DNA of 64,000 bases from positions 1 through 64,000 of the forward strand of contig SWBL01000126.1 of NCBI GenBank assembly GCA_024195585.1, given 5' to 3'. The stretch comes from Aureobasidium sp. EXF-3400. Its lineage: Eukaryota; Ascomycota; Dothideomycetes; Dothideales; Saccotheciaceae. The notes beneath the pieces were generated by a model. It was not told the origin of the DNA and made no database searches. It saw nothing but the letters and a program-made list of their open reading frames with translations. Position 1 is the stretch's first letter. The number at the start of each line of letters is the position of its first letter. Shown piece by piece: positions 52,362-63,955 of the stretch. The position numbers were made by a program, and so were the translations under genes.

Positions 52362-53742
52362 CTAAACCTCAGGCATGGGTTTCTCGGCATCTAATGCATA
52401 CGCCTCGAAAGGTATTCCTCTCATCACCGTCTCGCCCCGGCCATTAATCTCATACAGCTGTGGCTCGAATCCTTGAACACTTGCCCATGCCGAGAACAGG
52501 CGGCGCCAATAACATGCCGTTGCGGCTTGTGTAAGGTATCGTTCATGGAAGGTCTTGTAGTTGTTTTGGGCGATCCTTTGAGCCTCATGTTCATGAGCCA
52601 TGTAGTATTTCATCTGAAAAGTTGAATGTCAGTACGGTTGCTGAAGACAACAGGCAAGGGAATGACGTTTACCTTTTCGTCAAGGTCGGACCAATCGGCC
52701 TCGACTTCGATGTAGTTCTGCTGAGGACCGCTAGATACCATGGCACCATGGTGATGCTCCAGCCATTTCAGCTTGTGAACAACAGGTGCACTGTTGCAGA
52801 GTTGCAAATACTTCAATCGTCCAGAGTATGTGTAGCCCTCAGTATGCACAGGGAACTTGTAGCGACACAGCTGATCTTGCGTCATACAATACTGTTTGGT
52901 TTCGGGATTGTAGATATCGCAGACTCTGACATCTCCCCAGGTTGTGTCTTTGGCAGTAGCGATAAGCTTGTTTCGGACGCCTTGGTTCAAGCCTGCATCA
53001 CCTCGCCAAATGGCTTTGTTGAACTTCTTCTCCCAGGGAAATGCAGCATTGACTTGACGCACGTTACGGCGAACTTGGCCGTGGCTAGGAACGCGCGCTG
53101 TCGGCCATGCCCAGTATGCGTAATCGGGAAGAAGCCAGATGTGTCTTTGATGAGCCAGTCTGGTAAGGCCCCACACCGTGGTCTTGTTCGAGTCTTTGCC
53201 GTGTGCAAAATTGAGCGGTCGTTGAGGGTCATCATCGAGATCGAGTACGAACTCGATGTTGGGGACAGAGCCCGGAGGCGCGGTAATTACAGATTGGTGG
53301 ATCATGTGCAGGAATCCGCTCGTTCTCTCGTGCCAACGTGCCATCCAGCACTTCTTGTTTGTTCGGCCTTGGACGATGAAAAGCTGAGGCGGCATAATCA
53401 GACCATATGCTCCGGTGAAACCTCGATACAACATCTGTTGCTTACCTCTGATTCGTAAATCAGTGCTCGAACAAGACATTTGTCATCCTCAATCTCCAGT
53501 TCATCAGGTCGGATGGGGTTGCCCTTGCGTGAGAGTACAGCTGATTCGATATCGCCATAGAAGCCTGGGAACGCTGCATCGCACTGTTGAGACGAGAGAC
53601 CATAGTTCGCAGAGTCGCGAGGATACTCGAATTGCCAGCCTCCGAATGACGATCTGTGTGACAAGAGCCACCAAGTGCCCACAAAGCCAAGAAAGAGTGT
53701 AAGAGTAGTCCTGTAACTCAGGACCGAGGAAGAGGGTGCCAT
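52362..53742 (-). CDS. CAP10-domain glycosyltransferase (GT90 type)
   Basis: Golgi-type II membrane protein of the CAP10 family; CAP10 relatives include cryptococcal capsule proteins and xylosyl- or glucosyltransferases. Three exons (53742-53446, 53383-52673, 52613-52362) give 419 aa. A short tail is followed by a signal anchor (TTLTLFLGFVGTWWLL). The catalytic region has IEFVLDLDDDP, WGLTRLAHQRHIWLLPDYAYW, PWEKKFNKAIWRGDAG..GVRNKLI, CRYKFPVHTEGYTYSGRLKYLQLCNSAPV and HHHGAMVSSGPQQNYIEVEADWSDL. KFPVHTEGxTYSGRLKYL..CNS is the family hallmark. The acceptor sugar is not determinable. Confidence 0.88.
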
Positions 53743-54894
53743 GGCAAGTTCGGTCTTTGCTGGTGAAGGATGGTATCGAAAAGAAGAAGAAACATGACTG
53801 GGAGGCAAGGTAATAACTACTCGGCCATCTTCCCCTATCGAAGTAGGAGTTTGAGATGGGCGTCCAATCTTGATCTTTTAGGCTAGACTGGAGACATCTC
53901 TCCTATAGCTCGATAAGAGCGTTGTAGGCCCCTCGATCCTCCACGTTGATGTCTCTATTATGGTCTTGTATGCAACAGGATGACCACACGATCTTCCCAG
54001 GATCAGGTTACCTTTCGTAGACGCAGAGCTCCGTACCATGTTGAAGGCAACGCTGTAATTGCAACCGCATCCTCGCACCTCCGAGGGACGGTTGGTTGCT
54101 CTAGTCAGGAACAACAACTTCGTTGCATAGTCAGGTGCAAGTAGGCAAGCCCAGAGATCTCATGTATACATGTATGGGCATCGGCCGAGTATCAAGTGAC
54201 CTTTCCTGTTTTGTATAGTGCTCTAGACAAGATTGAGATTAGCATGCCGAGATCCTGGGGTCCTGATGCTTGGAAAATGGAACGGCGTCACGGTTTTATG
54301 ATCTGATGATACAAACCCAGCGATAATGTTAAGCTTAAGCATCAAGAATGCCAAACTTCAAACTGACAGGAAGATAGGGCTAGTTATGATTCATGTAGCG
54401 AGTTTATGCTTGAAGACTGTCGCACATCATGGAATACGAGAGTGAAGAACATCTCGAGTCTTGTTCAGGACTGTTGCTGTATGTGAGCTGAACAGTCGTT
54501 GTGACTATTCGTCCTGCAGGATCCGGAAGCTGATTGTGGCTGGCTGACACTTGACAGCTGAACCTCGGCCAAGGTGGCGAGTCCCATGTCCCTGCAGATA
54601 AATACACGATCCAGGCAGTCCTGTGAAATGACGCGCGATGGTTCAAGGGAAAACCTCAACGCTCAACATTGTCAGCATTGGTCCAGCAAGCGTTCTTTTT
54701 GGAGAGTTGCGATGAGGTGGAATTAGGCGGCAGAATGTCGGACAGGAGCCTCCACCCTCAGCTACCTCTGCACCCCGTTCATGCGCCACCGTTCGTTAAT
54801 CCGAAGAACACCGCAAACTTGGAAAAAGACTTTAGAGGTGGAGAAAAAGACCCCATCAAAGATTTGTACAACCCCTAGACATGGCACTCAACAA
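53743..54894. other. Intergenic, no gene seen
   Basis: About 1.15 kb between two minus-strand glycosyltransferase genes. Short frames only. Confidence 0.45.
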
Positions 54895-56358
54895 TCAGCC
54901 ACGACACCAGTCTACCTCAATCACACTATCTACTTCGCTTTGTCCAGCAGATGCCCCTCTAACATAAAACTGCCTCACACAGCCATTGTCTGCTGTAACC
55001 GCAGTCACGAAGGTCCAACTGATCTTCTGTCGACCTTCCTCCAAGGCTGGCCGTAACCTCCCAAGACTATCCTTGAACTCGCCCCCAGCCCCTGGCATCT
55101 TTGCACCAGGGTATGGATGCATCGTTCCTTCGACCAGGTTCATATCCGGCAGACCATCAAGATACTGCACAATGCTGTAGCCATTGGTGAACACTACGTT
55201 ATCGATGTAGCTGTATCGCTGCAGAAAACTGTCTACACCTGCGACATCTGTGACCATATGTGCAAGAGGAACAGGGAACTGGTGCCAGCTCTTCCAGTGA
55301 TGGATGCTGAGAAGCGGGTGGGGATCCGATTCGTACCAGCCAGCCATATTGCCGAACATGTCCAGTTGATTGAGGCCAGGAAGTCTAGTGAGATGCACAG
55401 TAGGCGTGGTGACTTTGAAGACACAATCTCTCCATAATGCATCTCCCCATTTTTTCGCCATGGATAGGCATACTTGACTATTCTCGGCCAAGGTGGTCAG
55501 CAGAGGGCGTGATAAGAATATCCCTGCTCCTCCCCACGCCTTGAAGCCTTCTCTGCTTGTACTCAACCGACGCTCGCTCAAGCCGCCAATGTACCAGGGA
55601 AGTGACGGATCATAGGGCGCAAGCGATTCCAGCAACCGCGGCAAAGATGGAAAGAATGTATCATCATCTATGATCCCGACCCATTGTGTGTTGTCCGAAA
55701 GACTCTTGCGCAGATATGTTGCCAGACCAAAGTTACTTTCTGCCTCCCCTGTCATTGAAGGGTCTGAGACCAAGGTGATATCAATCTTCAGCTCTTCAGC
55801 GATATCCATCACAGCCTGTAGATCGATCGTCTTCGGGCTCTTGTCACGAAGGATCACTACGAGTTTCGAGTTCGTGCCAGCAAGCCATCGAGCCATCTCT
55901 GGTAGGCTCTGTTGGAGGCGTTCGATGAAAGTCGCAACCCCGAGCATGAGTGTGCCAGTATCTGAGAGGTGGTCGAAGTGATCGAGAGGTACGTGAAGTA
56001 TCTGCCCTTGTTGGCATGCTTTGTCGAACCCATTGTGTTCAAGCTGCTGTGCCGCAATCTGGTCGGCCTGCGTATCTCTTAGCAGCGGCCAGCCCAGATC
56101 AACGAGGGGTTGTCTTTTTGTATCCTTGTTTTGTCTAGCGCTGAAGCAGTATCGACGGTATTCTATGGTCGACGTGTTGAGCTTGAGCGATCGAATCACT
56201 TCGCGGTCTTGTGTTGCACTCCAGACAGTGTTGGCTCCCAATGCGAACTTTGGTACAATGCGGTAGATACCATCTTGTAAATGGCGTAAGACAAATATAG
56301 AGAAGACAAAGACAGATATCGCCAATGCGATGCGGCGGTCGCGCAGGTCAGATCTCAT
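54895..56358 (-). CDS. GT31-like (Fringe-related, DUF604-type) glycosyltransferase
   Basis: A single exon of 487 aa from the ATG just before a type II signal anchor (MRSDLRDRRIALAISVFVF). An upstream ATG at 56493 would add 45 residues, but those would bury the anchor. The catalytic half has KLVVILRDKSP, NFGLATYLRKSL, the DxD motif in WVGIIDDDTFFPSLPRLLE, YIGGLSERRL and KAWGGAGIFLSRPL, with CVFKVTTPTVHLTRLPGLNQLD and SIHHWKSW later. These match the fungal Fringe/GT31-like group, which probably adds sugars in the Golgi. Donor and acceptor are unknown. It is a neighbour of a CAP10 transferase on the same strand, 1.15 kb apart. Confidence 0.85.
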   Translation of the reverse strand: MRSDLRDRRIALAISVFVFSIFVLRHLQDGIYRIVPKFALGANTVWSATQDREVIRSLKLNTSTIEYRRYCFSARQNKDTKRQPLVDLGWPLLRDTQADQIAAQQLEHNGFDKACQQGQILHVPLDHFDHLSDTGTLMLGVATFIERLQQSLPEMARWLAGTNSKLVVILRDKSPKTIDLQAVMDIAEELKIDITLVSDPSMTGEAESNFGLATYLRKSLSDNTQWVGIIDDDTFFPSLPRLLESLAPYDPSLPWYIGGLSERRLSTSREGFKAWGGAGIFLSRPLLTTLAENSQVCLSMAKKWGDALWRDCVFKVTTPTVHLTRLPGLNQLDMFGNMAGWYESDPHPLLSIHHWKSWHQFPVPLAHMVTDVAGVDSFLQRYSYIDNVVFTNGYSIVQYLDGLPDMNLVEGTMHPYPGAKMPGAGGEFKDSLGRLRPALEEGRQKISWTFVTAVTADNGCVRQFYVRGASAGQSEVDSVIEVDWCRG

Positions 56359-56836
56359 TCTAGAGGATTGGGATGCATGGTAGGAGTCAAGGACGTGACT
56401 GTTCAGCCAGCCTCGACTTTCCGAATCATTACCCCTTTTTCTGATCGATATGCATACCAAATTCCCACTGTGACATGGTACCAAGTAACTCATAGAAAAG
56501 GGCGAACGCCGAGCAGGCTCTCGAAGCTAGAACTGGAGCTGAGGGTAATGCAAGCCAAACGGTTTGGCTGAATCCTAACACCAAGGATGTCATCACGATG
56601 CCAACAATTGCAACACGTGTTATATGGATTTGTTCCTTGCTACATTCTTTTGATGTGCCTCCTTACTCAAAGAGAGGTATTCTAGCCACGATCTAAGGGG
56701 CTTCCCAGTAGACTTGTAGTTTTGTCATATGCCAACGACGCCAAAATGACCGCTATGCGTGGAAAAGAAAAACAACGAGACCGAACAGATGTCCGTCTTC
56801 ACCATATCTACAAAGGTGGTGGGCTAATGTCGCTCC
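56359..56836. other. Intergenic, no gene seen
   Basis: Promoter of the GT31-like gene and 3' region of TAM41. The part from 56359 to 56493 would be coding only if the upstream ATG were used. Confidence 0.5.
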
Positions 56837-58492
56837 TTATTCTTCTTTCTTCTTGGACGCTTTTTCTCCTTCTTTCTCGGCCTTGCCTAGCTGACCTTTC
56901 TGACGTTTCTCCTGGAGATACTTCCATGAGCGAGTCGGCCCACCAGTGAGGATCCCTTTCAGAGACTGGCTTGTACTCGGCCAGCTGATGGTCTTCTTGA
57001 TACAATCACCAACAGCCTCAGGGATGTCGTCCTGGGTGCCAATGCGACGTTCAAAATCACCGCCTTCACGACGTCTGATGCTCATAGCATCTTCGTCCGT
57101 GGCTTCTTCAATGACTTTGTCAAATGCTGAACCAGCAATCTGGAACTTCTTCTGGTAGTTCCAGTAAAGCTTTTGGCGGAAACTCTTGGGGAGACGGCGA
57201 ACCATGTTTCCTCGGCGCTTGGGGTCCATATCTTGCTGCAGTTTGAAACCGTCCAAACCACCGATGATATCTTCAGCGGGGATCGCTCGTCCAGAGGATG
57301 AAAGAGCATTAGCAACGGCGGCCTCCGTCTCCCATCCATGCTCTATAGGGACTCTTGAGTCATTGAAATCCACGTTGGGCAGATTCTCGATGAGGGGAAC
57401 ATAGAGTTGGCGGAAGCTAGGCAGCTGTGCATCGACAATGTTGGAAACCTTTCGAGGGTTCTCGCTTCCGAATCTGGGATTCATTCTAGGATCGCCCATG
57501 TAAGAAATTCCAGCAATAGTTGTGTAGAGTTGTCTCTCAGTGAACTTCTCAGGCAACATCAGCAAAGCAGTACGGACTGCAGACATGAGGTTGATCTGGT
57601 TGGCGAGTCTGACTCTTGGGTCGTCTCTAAGAATCTTGACGGGCTTTTGTAGCCTACCAGCCAGGTACAGAGTATCCCACTCACTAAGATCCTTGCAGAT
57701 TGTGTTGATGTTGACCACACCGTACTTGATCATGACACCATTGACGGTGATGTAAGGGTTGAAGTAAACTCCAGCACCAATGCTGTCCTGTACTTTGGAA
57801 ACGGTCCAAGAACCCAGGCTCTTCAAGAAACTGTAGTGGTGAGGGTTCTGACGCATGTTGGTAGAATGCCAATGTTCTGTGTGGGAGACGCCGAAAATAA
57901 AGTCGATAATCTTGCCACCTCCTTCTTGCCATTTTGTAACGGCTTCAGGTGGATGAGGGTGAGGAGAAAAGGATTGGGCGACGCTGGCTGCTGACTGGTT
58001 GGTGGACTGAGTGAAGACACCACTGCCGTATGCGAAAGCGTATCGAATTGGGGCGCGAAACTGCCACAGGATCTGGCGCATGGCTTCTTTGAAGTCTTCA
58101 TTGATCTTGATGTGCTGATTGGTGCCGAAGTAACGGTGGGGGAGTTGCGAGAAGGCAGTAATTTGTGAGTAGTCGGCGTTGTCCTCCCAGCCCTCGGGCA
58201 TGGTCTGATTGGGGGTAGCTGCTGCTGAAGATTGCGGAGGTGATGTAGCTGCAGTTGAGGCCTTGGACTCGGATGCGGATGAGGAGGATGAGCTGGAAGA
58301 GGTTGACGAGTATGAAGAGCGAGCAGCATGTTGTCTCAGAAGCGCATCCGTGGAGCGAAGGCGGTTGTAGTGTGAAGTAGGAATTGGCAAGCTACGGCGT
58401 GCCAAAAGCGGCCGGACAGGGCGGATAGCCTTGGGACTATGTCAGCTTGGCTGAAGGTCAAGGAACTAGTGATGTAAGCATACGGAAAGCAT
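56837..58492 (-). CDS. TAM41: Mitochondrial phosphatidate cytidylyltransferase
   Basis: Makes CDP-diacylglycerol from phosphatidic acid and CTP in the mitochondrial inner membrane, the first step towards cardiolipin. Two exons: 58492-58484 (only nine nucleotides, ATGCTTTCC) and 58429-56837, giving 533 aa. The splice restores an Arg-rich presequence (MLSAIRPVRPLLARRSLPIP); the second exon alone has no ATG there. The nucleotidyltransferase motif is AYGSGVF, followed by IIDFIFGVSHTEHWHSTNM, NPHHYSFLK and GAGVYFNPY, then KYGVVNINTICKDLSEWDTLYLAGRLQKPV, all diagnostic. A Ser-rich insert follows the presequence and the tail is Lys/Glu-rich. Divergent from BIR1. Confidence 0.93.
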
Positions 58493-58965
58493 TATAAAAG
58501 CTATAGATCAAAGAATGAAGGAGGGGTGTTTCAAGCGGCTTTTTTTAATTGGTGTTCGTATACAGCGTAGATCGTAGGATGGCAAGGAGCAGTTTATGCA
58601 GAGGATCAATACATGGCTGGATTTTGAGAGGAAGACACAGAAATGAAGTTCTAAAGAGGAAGGGACAAAGGTAGAGACCGAAAGACAAGAACGCAAGTCA
58701 GGAACAGGAAGCAGCTGGAACCTTTGGAAAGCACAACCGGCCGGACCACTGCCACTTTGCGTCAGAAGCCGGGGAACGAACGAGAAGAGCCCCACGCGTG
58801 CCTGACGTCGCGCCTTGGCATCACGTGTCAGCCCGCCAGCTAAGCTTTCCCATCTGTTTGTTGTTGATCGAGACGAATTGCGACCCTGTCCAGGCTGCTT
58901 TATTGCTTCACGGGTCTTGTCTTTCTTGATCACAATTGCCCAACACCCGCCTCGTCGCCGCCAAC
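58493..58965. promoter_or_regulatory. Divergent promoter region TAM41 / BIR1
   Basis: 473 bp between the two start codons. A CACGTG-like box occurs (TCACGTGTCA near 58821), of the kind bound by bHLH factors, but its use is not shown. A minus-strand frame here has no domain. Confidence 0.5.
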
Positions 58966-61482
58966 ATGGCTGCCATACCGGGTCTAGACATGTCCAAACT
59001 GACATACTCTGCTCGATTGGCCACTTTCAACACTGAACACCAACTCACAAAGAGACGCGCTTCAAGTCAAAAGAAGAAACAACCTTCGACCGCGTCTTGG
59101 CCTCACGAGTCGCCTTCTGGTGAAGAGGCAAGTCTGACTATCTCTTCTGTTTTGGCAACATTCTGACTTCGACAGCTCGCTCGCGCCGGCTTCTTCTTCA
59201 ATCCCGCTCCCGACAGCGACGACAATGTCCAATGTTTCCACTGCGCCGTAAAACTCGACGGATGGGAGAGCCAGGATGTCCCCCTCCACGAGCATCTGGC
59301 TCACTCAGCTCACTGCTCTTATGCCCTCAGTCTGTCTGTCTCGGACAAGGCCGAAGAACGCGACCCCATGAGCCCCGAACTGCTTGAAGCCCGCACAAGC
59401 ACATTTGGCGACATGTGGCCCCACGAAAACAAGAAGGGATGGAAGCCCAAGATCAAACAGATGGTTGAGGCAGGTTGGGCATACGACCCATCGCCAGCAG
59501 ACGAGGACGGCGCCACCTGTTTCTACTGCAACATGTCACTGGACGGATGGGAGCCCAAGGATAGCCCACTCGAGGAGCACCGCCGTAGAGAGCCAAACTG
59601 CCCCTTCTTTGCCCTGATGGACCGTTACAAGTCTGCAAGACGTAAAGGTGGGCGTGCTCGTGCATCTACTGCCTCGAGGGCTTCTCGCTTGTCCACCCAA
59701 TCCGTTCAATCGACCTTCTCTGAGGCTCCGTCGCTAATGTCGTTGGGTGACACAGGTCCCCAACTTGAAGTCGAAGATAGCATTGCCCTCGATACAACCA
59801 TCTCCTCTGACTCCGGCAAGGGTCGCAAGAAAGCTCCCAAAGGAAAAAAGAAGACAGCCCGCCAGGAATCCGTCGAGCCCTCTATTCAATATCCGACCCT
59901 GCAAGAACCTTCGCAAGTCGAGGAAGATATATACGATGTTCCTGTCGACTCCGACCCTGTGCCTGTTGTAGAACAACTCAAACCCAAGCGCGGTCGCAAA
60001 CCCAAGAATGCCCAAGAATCGACCCTCATCGACGACTCTGTGGCGGAGCCTGCACCAAAGCCTACAAGGGGCCGCAAGAAAGCAAAGGAGCCTTCTCCAG
60101 CCCCAGAGACCAGTTTGGACGAAAGTCAGTTACAGTCTGAATTGCAGGAAGCTGCTGTTGTTGCAGAAAGCACTCAAACAAAATCGGGAAGAGGCGTCAA
60201 GAGAACTAGTGATGGACTTGAGAAGCACCCACTTGCTGAAGACGACGTGGTTGACGAAGAGCCGACCAAACCAAAGAAGGCCGCGAAATCTACAAAAGCA
60301 AAGAAGAGCAAAAAGGTGGTCAAGGATAATCAGGAAGAGGCAGAAGAGTCCGCCGCGATTTCACAACCAGAGGAAAAGCCGAAACGAACAAGGTCTAAGA
60401 AGACCAAGAAGATCGAGTCTGAGCCTGAGCCTGAACCAGAGCCAGAGCCAGAGGTAGAGCCTGAAACAGTCATCGAGCCGGTGATCGAGGAACAGACAGA
60501 ACTGCCACATCTCGCCGAACTCGAGGAACAGCTGGAACCCGAACAAGGAGCGTTTGAGAGAAATTTCGAGATCGCCGATAGTGACGCCGAACTCGACGAC
60601 GAAGCGCAACAAGAGCTCCCAGAGCAAGAAGTCAATCAGGAAAATGTTGATCCCATCGCAGAGCCCGACATCGATATGGAATCAGAGAACGAACAGCCTC
60701 ACGAGCAACAAGATGAGGACGTACTCGACGACGAGTTCAACGATCTTGAGAATGTCGAAGCTGAGGAAGAAGTTGTGGCTCAAACGGAAGACAATGAGGT
60801 CGATCAAGAGGAAGAACGACCCGCCTCTATCGCACAAACACCCGCAGCTGAAGAATTTGAGCCGACACCAACACCCGAAGTCAAGCGTGCTTCTGCAGCC
60901 TCTGTATCTTCCGTTCGGAGATCTGTCATACAACGAGCCGACTCGGAGGAGGTCGAAGAATCAGCCCATTCAACTCCACGTAGTGCACAACAATCAGATG
61001 CTGAGAATCAACCGCCATCTTCATCAACTCACGCTCCAGCTACAGCTCAGAAGGTTGTTCCTGCTCTAGATGCAGTGAATTCTGCTATTCAACCCAAGGA
61101 GATATTTGCAAGCCCTACCAAGACTACCCGAGTACCTCTTGCTGCGTCTACGCCCAATCACTCTCCATCAAGACGATCACCGTCCAAGTTTGGCAGACTT
61201 ACTTCGACAACTCCGTGGGAAGCCGTCGATCTCGAATCAATCTTCTTCCCTGATTCGGAAAACGAGAACGGAGATGCAGACGATGTATTCAACAAGCTGC
61301 TTGAGGTTGGTGGTGCACTCTCCTCACCAGAGAAGAAGATGACGGTTGAGGAGTGGATTCGATCGCGCGCAGAATTGGGAGAGAACAAGCTCAAGAATGA
61401 GTGTGAGCGTATGGTAATGCTATTCGAAAAGGAGGGTAACAGAGGTCTCGCAGCTTTGAACGGCATTCAGACCTCATCATGA
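58966..61482 (+). CDS. BIR1: Survivin-like chromosomal passenger protein, two BIR domains
   Basis: Fungal inner-centromere/spindle component that partners Ipl1/Aurora and Sli15. Two exons (58966-59127, 59176-61482) give 822 aa. BIR 1 is split by the intron: WPHESPSGEE | LARAGFFFNP, VQCFHCAVKLDGW, LHEHLAHSAHC. BIR 2 is DMWPHENKKGWKPKIKQMVE, CFYCNMSLDGWEPKDSPLEEH and PNCPFF, with the zinc-binding C-x2-C..H..C complete in both. The middle is Lys-rich and then very acidic, with an alternating Glu-Pro run near residue 350. The conserved C-terminal block WEAVDLESIFFPDSE..MTVEEWIR..LGENKL fits the region that contacts passenger partners. The intron is GC-AG (AG|GCAAGT). Confidence 0.93.
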
Positions 61483-61947
61483 TTGATTGAACGAATAACG
61501 ACTCTCGTATCTCTTTTGCGCAAGGAAAGGTTGTCGACTTTTCCAGGAGTTTTGATTGAAGGAAATAACACACGACCCGAGGCCTCTTTGTTTGGAGACA
61601 GTCTAGGGATTTTGTCGATCAATCTCGTATTTTTCCGGCTCTTCTGCCTTCTGACACTCTCATATCAGCCTGTGATATTGTATGGTCGATGTTGACCATT
61701 GTCCTCTCGTTCAACGCTCTTTGTGCCTGCATGTCACTATACTGTATAAGCATGAAGATCGCCGTAGTTCGCACGCCCCTCAGGGCTGATATTGCTTTGA
61801 AGATACACTTATCGGACCAATGATTGCGGAGCTTGAGAGCAAAGCCTTCCTGGCTGGATTTCTCCTAGCTGCGAGGAACATGAAGGGTCGGAAGACAGTC
61901 TAGAGTGGGAGTGTGTGATGTTTCAACGTCATGTCAAGTTTGGCGTA
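61483..61947. other. Intergenic, no gene seen
   Basis: 3' UTR of BIR1 and 3' region of the minus-strand segment. Nothing further is supported. Confidence 0.5.
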
Positions 61948-62223
61948 TTATATGCGAAAGCAAGTCGAGTTTGACAGGAAGGATTCAAAAGAAGCATCCT
62001 CGGAGGTCGAGCGCTGCGGGCCGATCCCAAAGTCGACGACCACCTTCCTGTCTTGACACTTGACCTCCTCGCCGTTCACATCAACCATCACGATATCAGG
62101 GCCCAACTCAAGCTTTCGCCGAACCATGTCAAGTCGAGTTAAGCCGGTCGGCTCGCCTTCGCAGGCGCCTCGGAAGCTTGTCAATATCTCGCCTCCACCC
62201 CTCTTGGCTCCATCAATAGCCAT
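61948..62223 (-). CDS. Orphan coding segment, probably the last exon or a gene remnant
   Basis: From the first ATG (62223) it encodes 91 aa, but coding-like sequence in the same frame extends upstream (HDLSAIDHAKSHVTLISPEM) to about 62290 with no ATG. Features: LTSFRGACEGEPTGLTRLDM, KLELGPDIVMVDVNGEEVK and DRKVVVDFGIGP. Third-base GC preference and residue make-up look coding. A 5' exon may lie between 62290 and 62400; the ATG in GCATGTC near 62375 with a GTTATC..CAG intron would keep the frame, but the donor is weak. Otherwise it is a broken gene. Family not recognised. Confidence 0.4.
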   Translation of the reverse strand: MAIDGAKRGGGEILTSFRGACEGEPTGLTRLDMVRRKLELGPDIVMVDVNGEEVKCQDRKVVVDFGIGPQRSTSEDASFESFLSNSTCFRI

Positions 62224-62290
62224 CTCTGGACTGATAAGGGTTACGTGGCTCTTCGCGTGATCTATGGCGCTCAAATCGTGTGTTGATCTG

Positions 62291-62984
62291 CCGCCAACAA
62301 TATGTTCAGCATGTTCAGTCGTTCAAGCCCTCGCTCATCTGGTAGGTTGAGAAGTGTTCTACTGATAACGACATGCCTCGGCTGTAGGCTTGTGTCCAGC
62401 CTACAATGATATCAGAGTCTCTGCCGCCTCAAAGAGACGTGGATTAGACCACTTCCAACTTCTGATAGGTCGTTCCCGTATTCCGGCTCTATATTTCTCG
62501 GTTCAGCCCGCTTCTTTATATGAACCTTATGCATGAGTTAAGTTTCATCTAGGCGAGCAGAATGACCACTTTACCTACAGTCCTGTGCACCAATTGCAAC
62601 CCGCTCTACAGCAGCCCAGACACCCTGCAGCCGTGTATCATAAGGTCCAGAAGCTGCGTGTCGACTACCTTTTTCGAAATACACATTCCCATGTTCTGTA
62701 CGTACTTGTGGAAGCGCTGGAACAGTGGCTCGATATCTCTATCAGAAGGACACACCGCTCGTCAGGTGTCTTCCATGCAAGTGATTGGTATCCTTGCTCG
62801 CAAATCATGCTTCGGCTAGGTGGGCCTCTCAATCAAATCGGTCACACAATACGAGAACCTGCCATGGACAAAGATGGAAGGTCATACTCATCTACAGCAC
62901 TGCAAGTTAGCGAGCTACTCTACGCCATCTCTATCATGCCTTCTTCAGGTCTTCAAGGAGCGATAGGGGTATCCTTGCTCTGTC
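62291..62984. other. Intergenic, no gene seen
   Basis: Short plus-strand frames (62562-62989) have no domain or good start. This is the upstream region of the peptidase gene. Confidence 0.45.
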
Positions 62985-62990
62985 TATAAA
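62985..62990 (+). promoter_or_regulatory. TATA box of the glutamic peptidase gene
   Basis: TATAAA 132 bp before the start codon at 63122, with a pyrimidine-rich leader after it, as for strongly expressed secreted enzymes. Confidence 0.55.
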
Positions 62991-63121
62991 GTTGCACGTC
63001 TCCTCCCAAGGATTTGATGTTTCCATCCATCAGCAACACCATCGTTCCATCTTCATAAGATACTCTCGTTCTTCACAAGTCTTTCGTTCACGACTTCATC
63101 TGACCTTACGACTTATTCAAC

Positions 63122-63955
63122 ATGAAGCTCACTACTGCTTTGTTGACCGGTCTGCTCTCTGCCAGCACCGTCATCGCTGCTCCTGGCACTGCCATGCGTC
63201 GCAAGCGTGCTGAGAGTGCTCGTGCCGGTCTCCTCAAGGCTCCCAAGCCTTTCATTGCAGCTACCAACGTGACCGCTGTTGTCCACGGTCCGGAGAACAA
63301 GCAAGTCAGCTACTCCAACAACTGGGCTGGCGGTGTCCTCGAAGGGTCTGGCTGGAAGACCGTCACCGGCACTTTCACCATTCCAAGGGTCACTGTGCCT
63401 TCAGGTGGTAGCTCCAGAACTTTGTACTCTGCCTCTGCTTGGGTTGGTATCGACGGATACTCCTGCGAGTCCGCTATCTTGCAGACTGGCGTCGACTTCA
63501 GCATCCAGGGCGGTGCTGTCACTTATGACGCCTGGTACGAATGGTACCCTGACTACGCCTACGACTTCAGCGGCATCAGCTTCTCTGCCGGCGACAGTGT
63601 CACCGTCACCGTAACCGCCTCATCCACCACCGGCGGAGTAGCCACCATCAAGAACAACAGCAAAGGCACGTCCGTCAGCCACACCTTCAGCCGCGAAACC
63701 GCAGGCACTCTCTGCCAAACCGATGCCGAGTGGATTGTCGAAGACTTTACCCAAATCGAGAATGGAGAGGAATCTCTTGTTCCTCTGGTCGACTTTGGCA
63801 CTATCACCTTCACTGGTGCCTCGGCCACTACTAACAGTGGATCCAAGTATGGACCTTCTAGCGCCGATGTTATCGATCTCATCTCTGCTAACGGCGAAAC
63901 TGTCCTGACTGATGTTACTGTTGGTTCTTCTTCTGTTTCTGTCGTTTACGAGTAA
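63122..63955 (+). CDS. Secreted glutamic peptidase (eqolisin, peptidase family G1)
   Basis: Acid-active secreted endopeptidase related to scytalidoglutamic peptidase and aspergilloglutamic peptidase. A single exon of 277 aa. Signal peptide MKLTTALLTGLLSASTVIAA, then a basic propeptide containing RRKR (a kexin-like site), then the mature beta-sandwich: SYSNNWAGGVLEGSGWKTV, ASAWVGIDGYSCESAILQTG, VTYDAWYEWYPDYAYDFSGI, SVSHTFSRE and AEWIVEDFTQIENG, LVPLVDFGTITF. The catalytic Gln lies in ILQTGVDF and the catalytic Glu in AEWIVEDF; both are present, so it should be active. Complete within the window. Confidence 0.95.
   Translation: MKLTTALLTGLLSASTVIAAPGTAMRRKRAESARAGLLKAPKPFIAATNVTAVVHGPENKQVSYSNNWAGGVLEGSGWKTVTGTFTIPRVTVPSGGSSRTLYSASAWVGIDGYSCESAILQTGVDFSIQGGAVTYDAWYEWYPDYAYDFSGISFSAGDSVTVTVTASSTTGGVATIKNNSKGTSVSHTFSRETAGTLCQTDAEWIVEDFTQIENGEESLVPLVDFGTITFTGASATTNSGSKYGPSSADVIDLISANGETVLTDVTVGSSSVSVVYE

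Noticed and set aside
52622..53458. 278-codon plus-strand frame opposite the CAP10 transferase
   Set aside because: It is antisense to a confidently assigned, spliced gene, and its translation has no domain; it is a by-product of the codon bias of the real strand.
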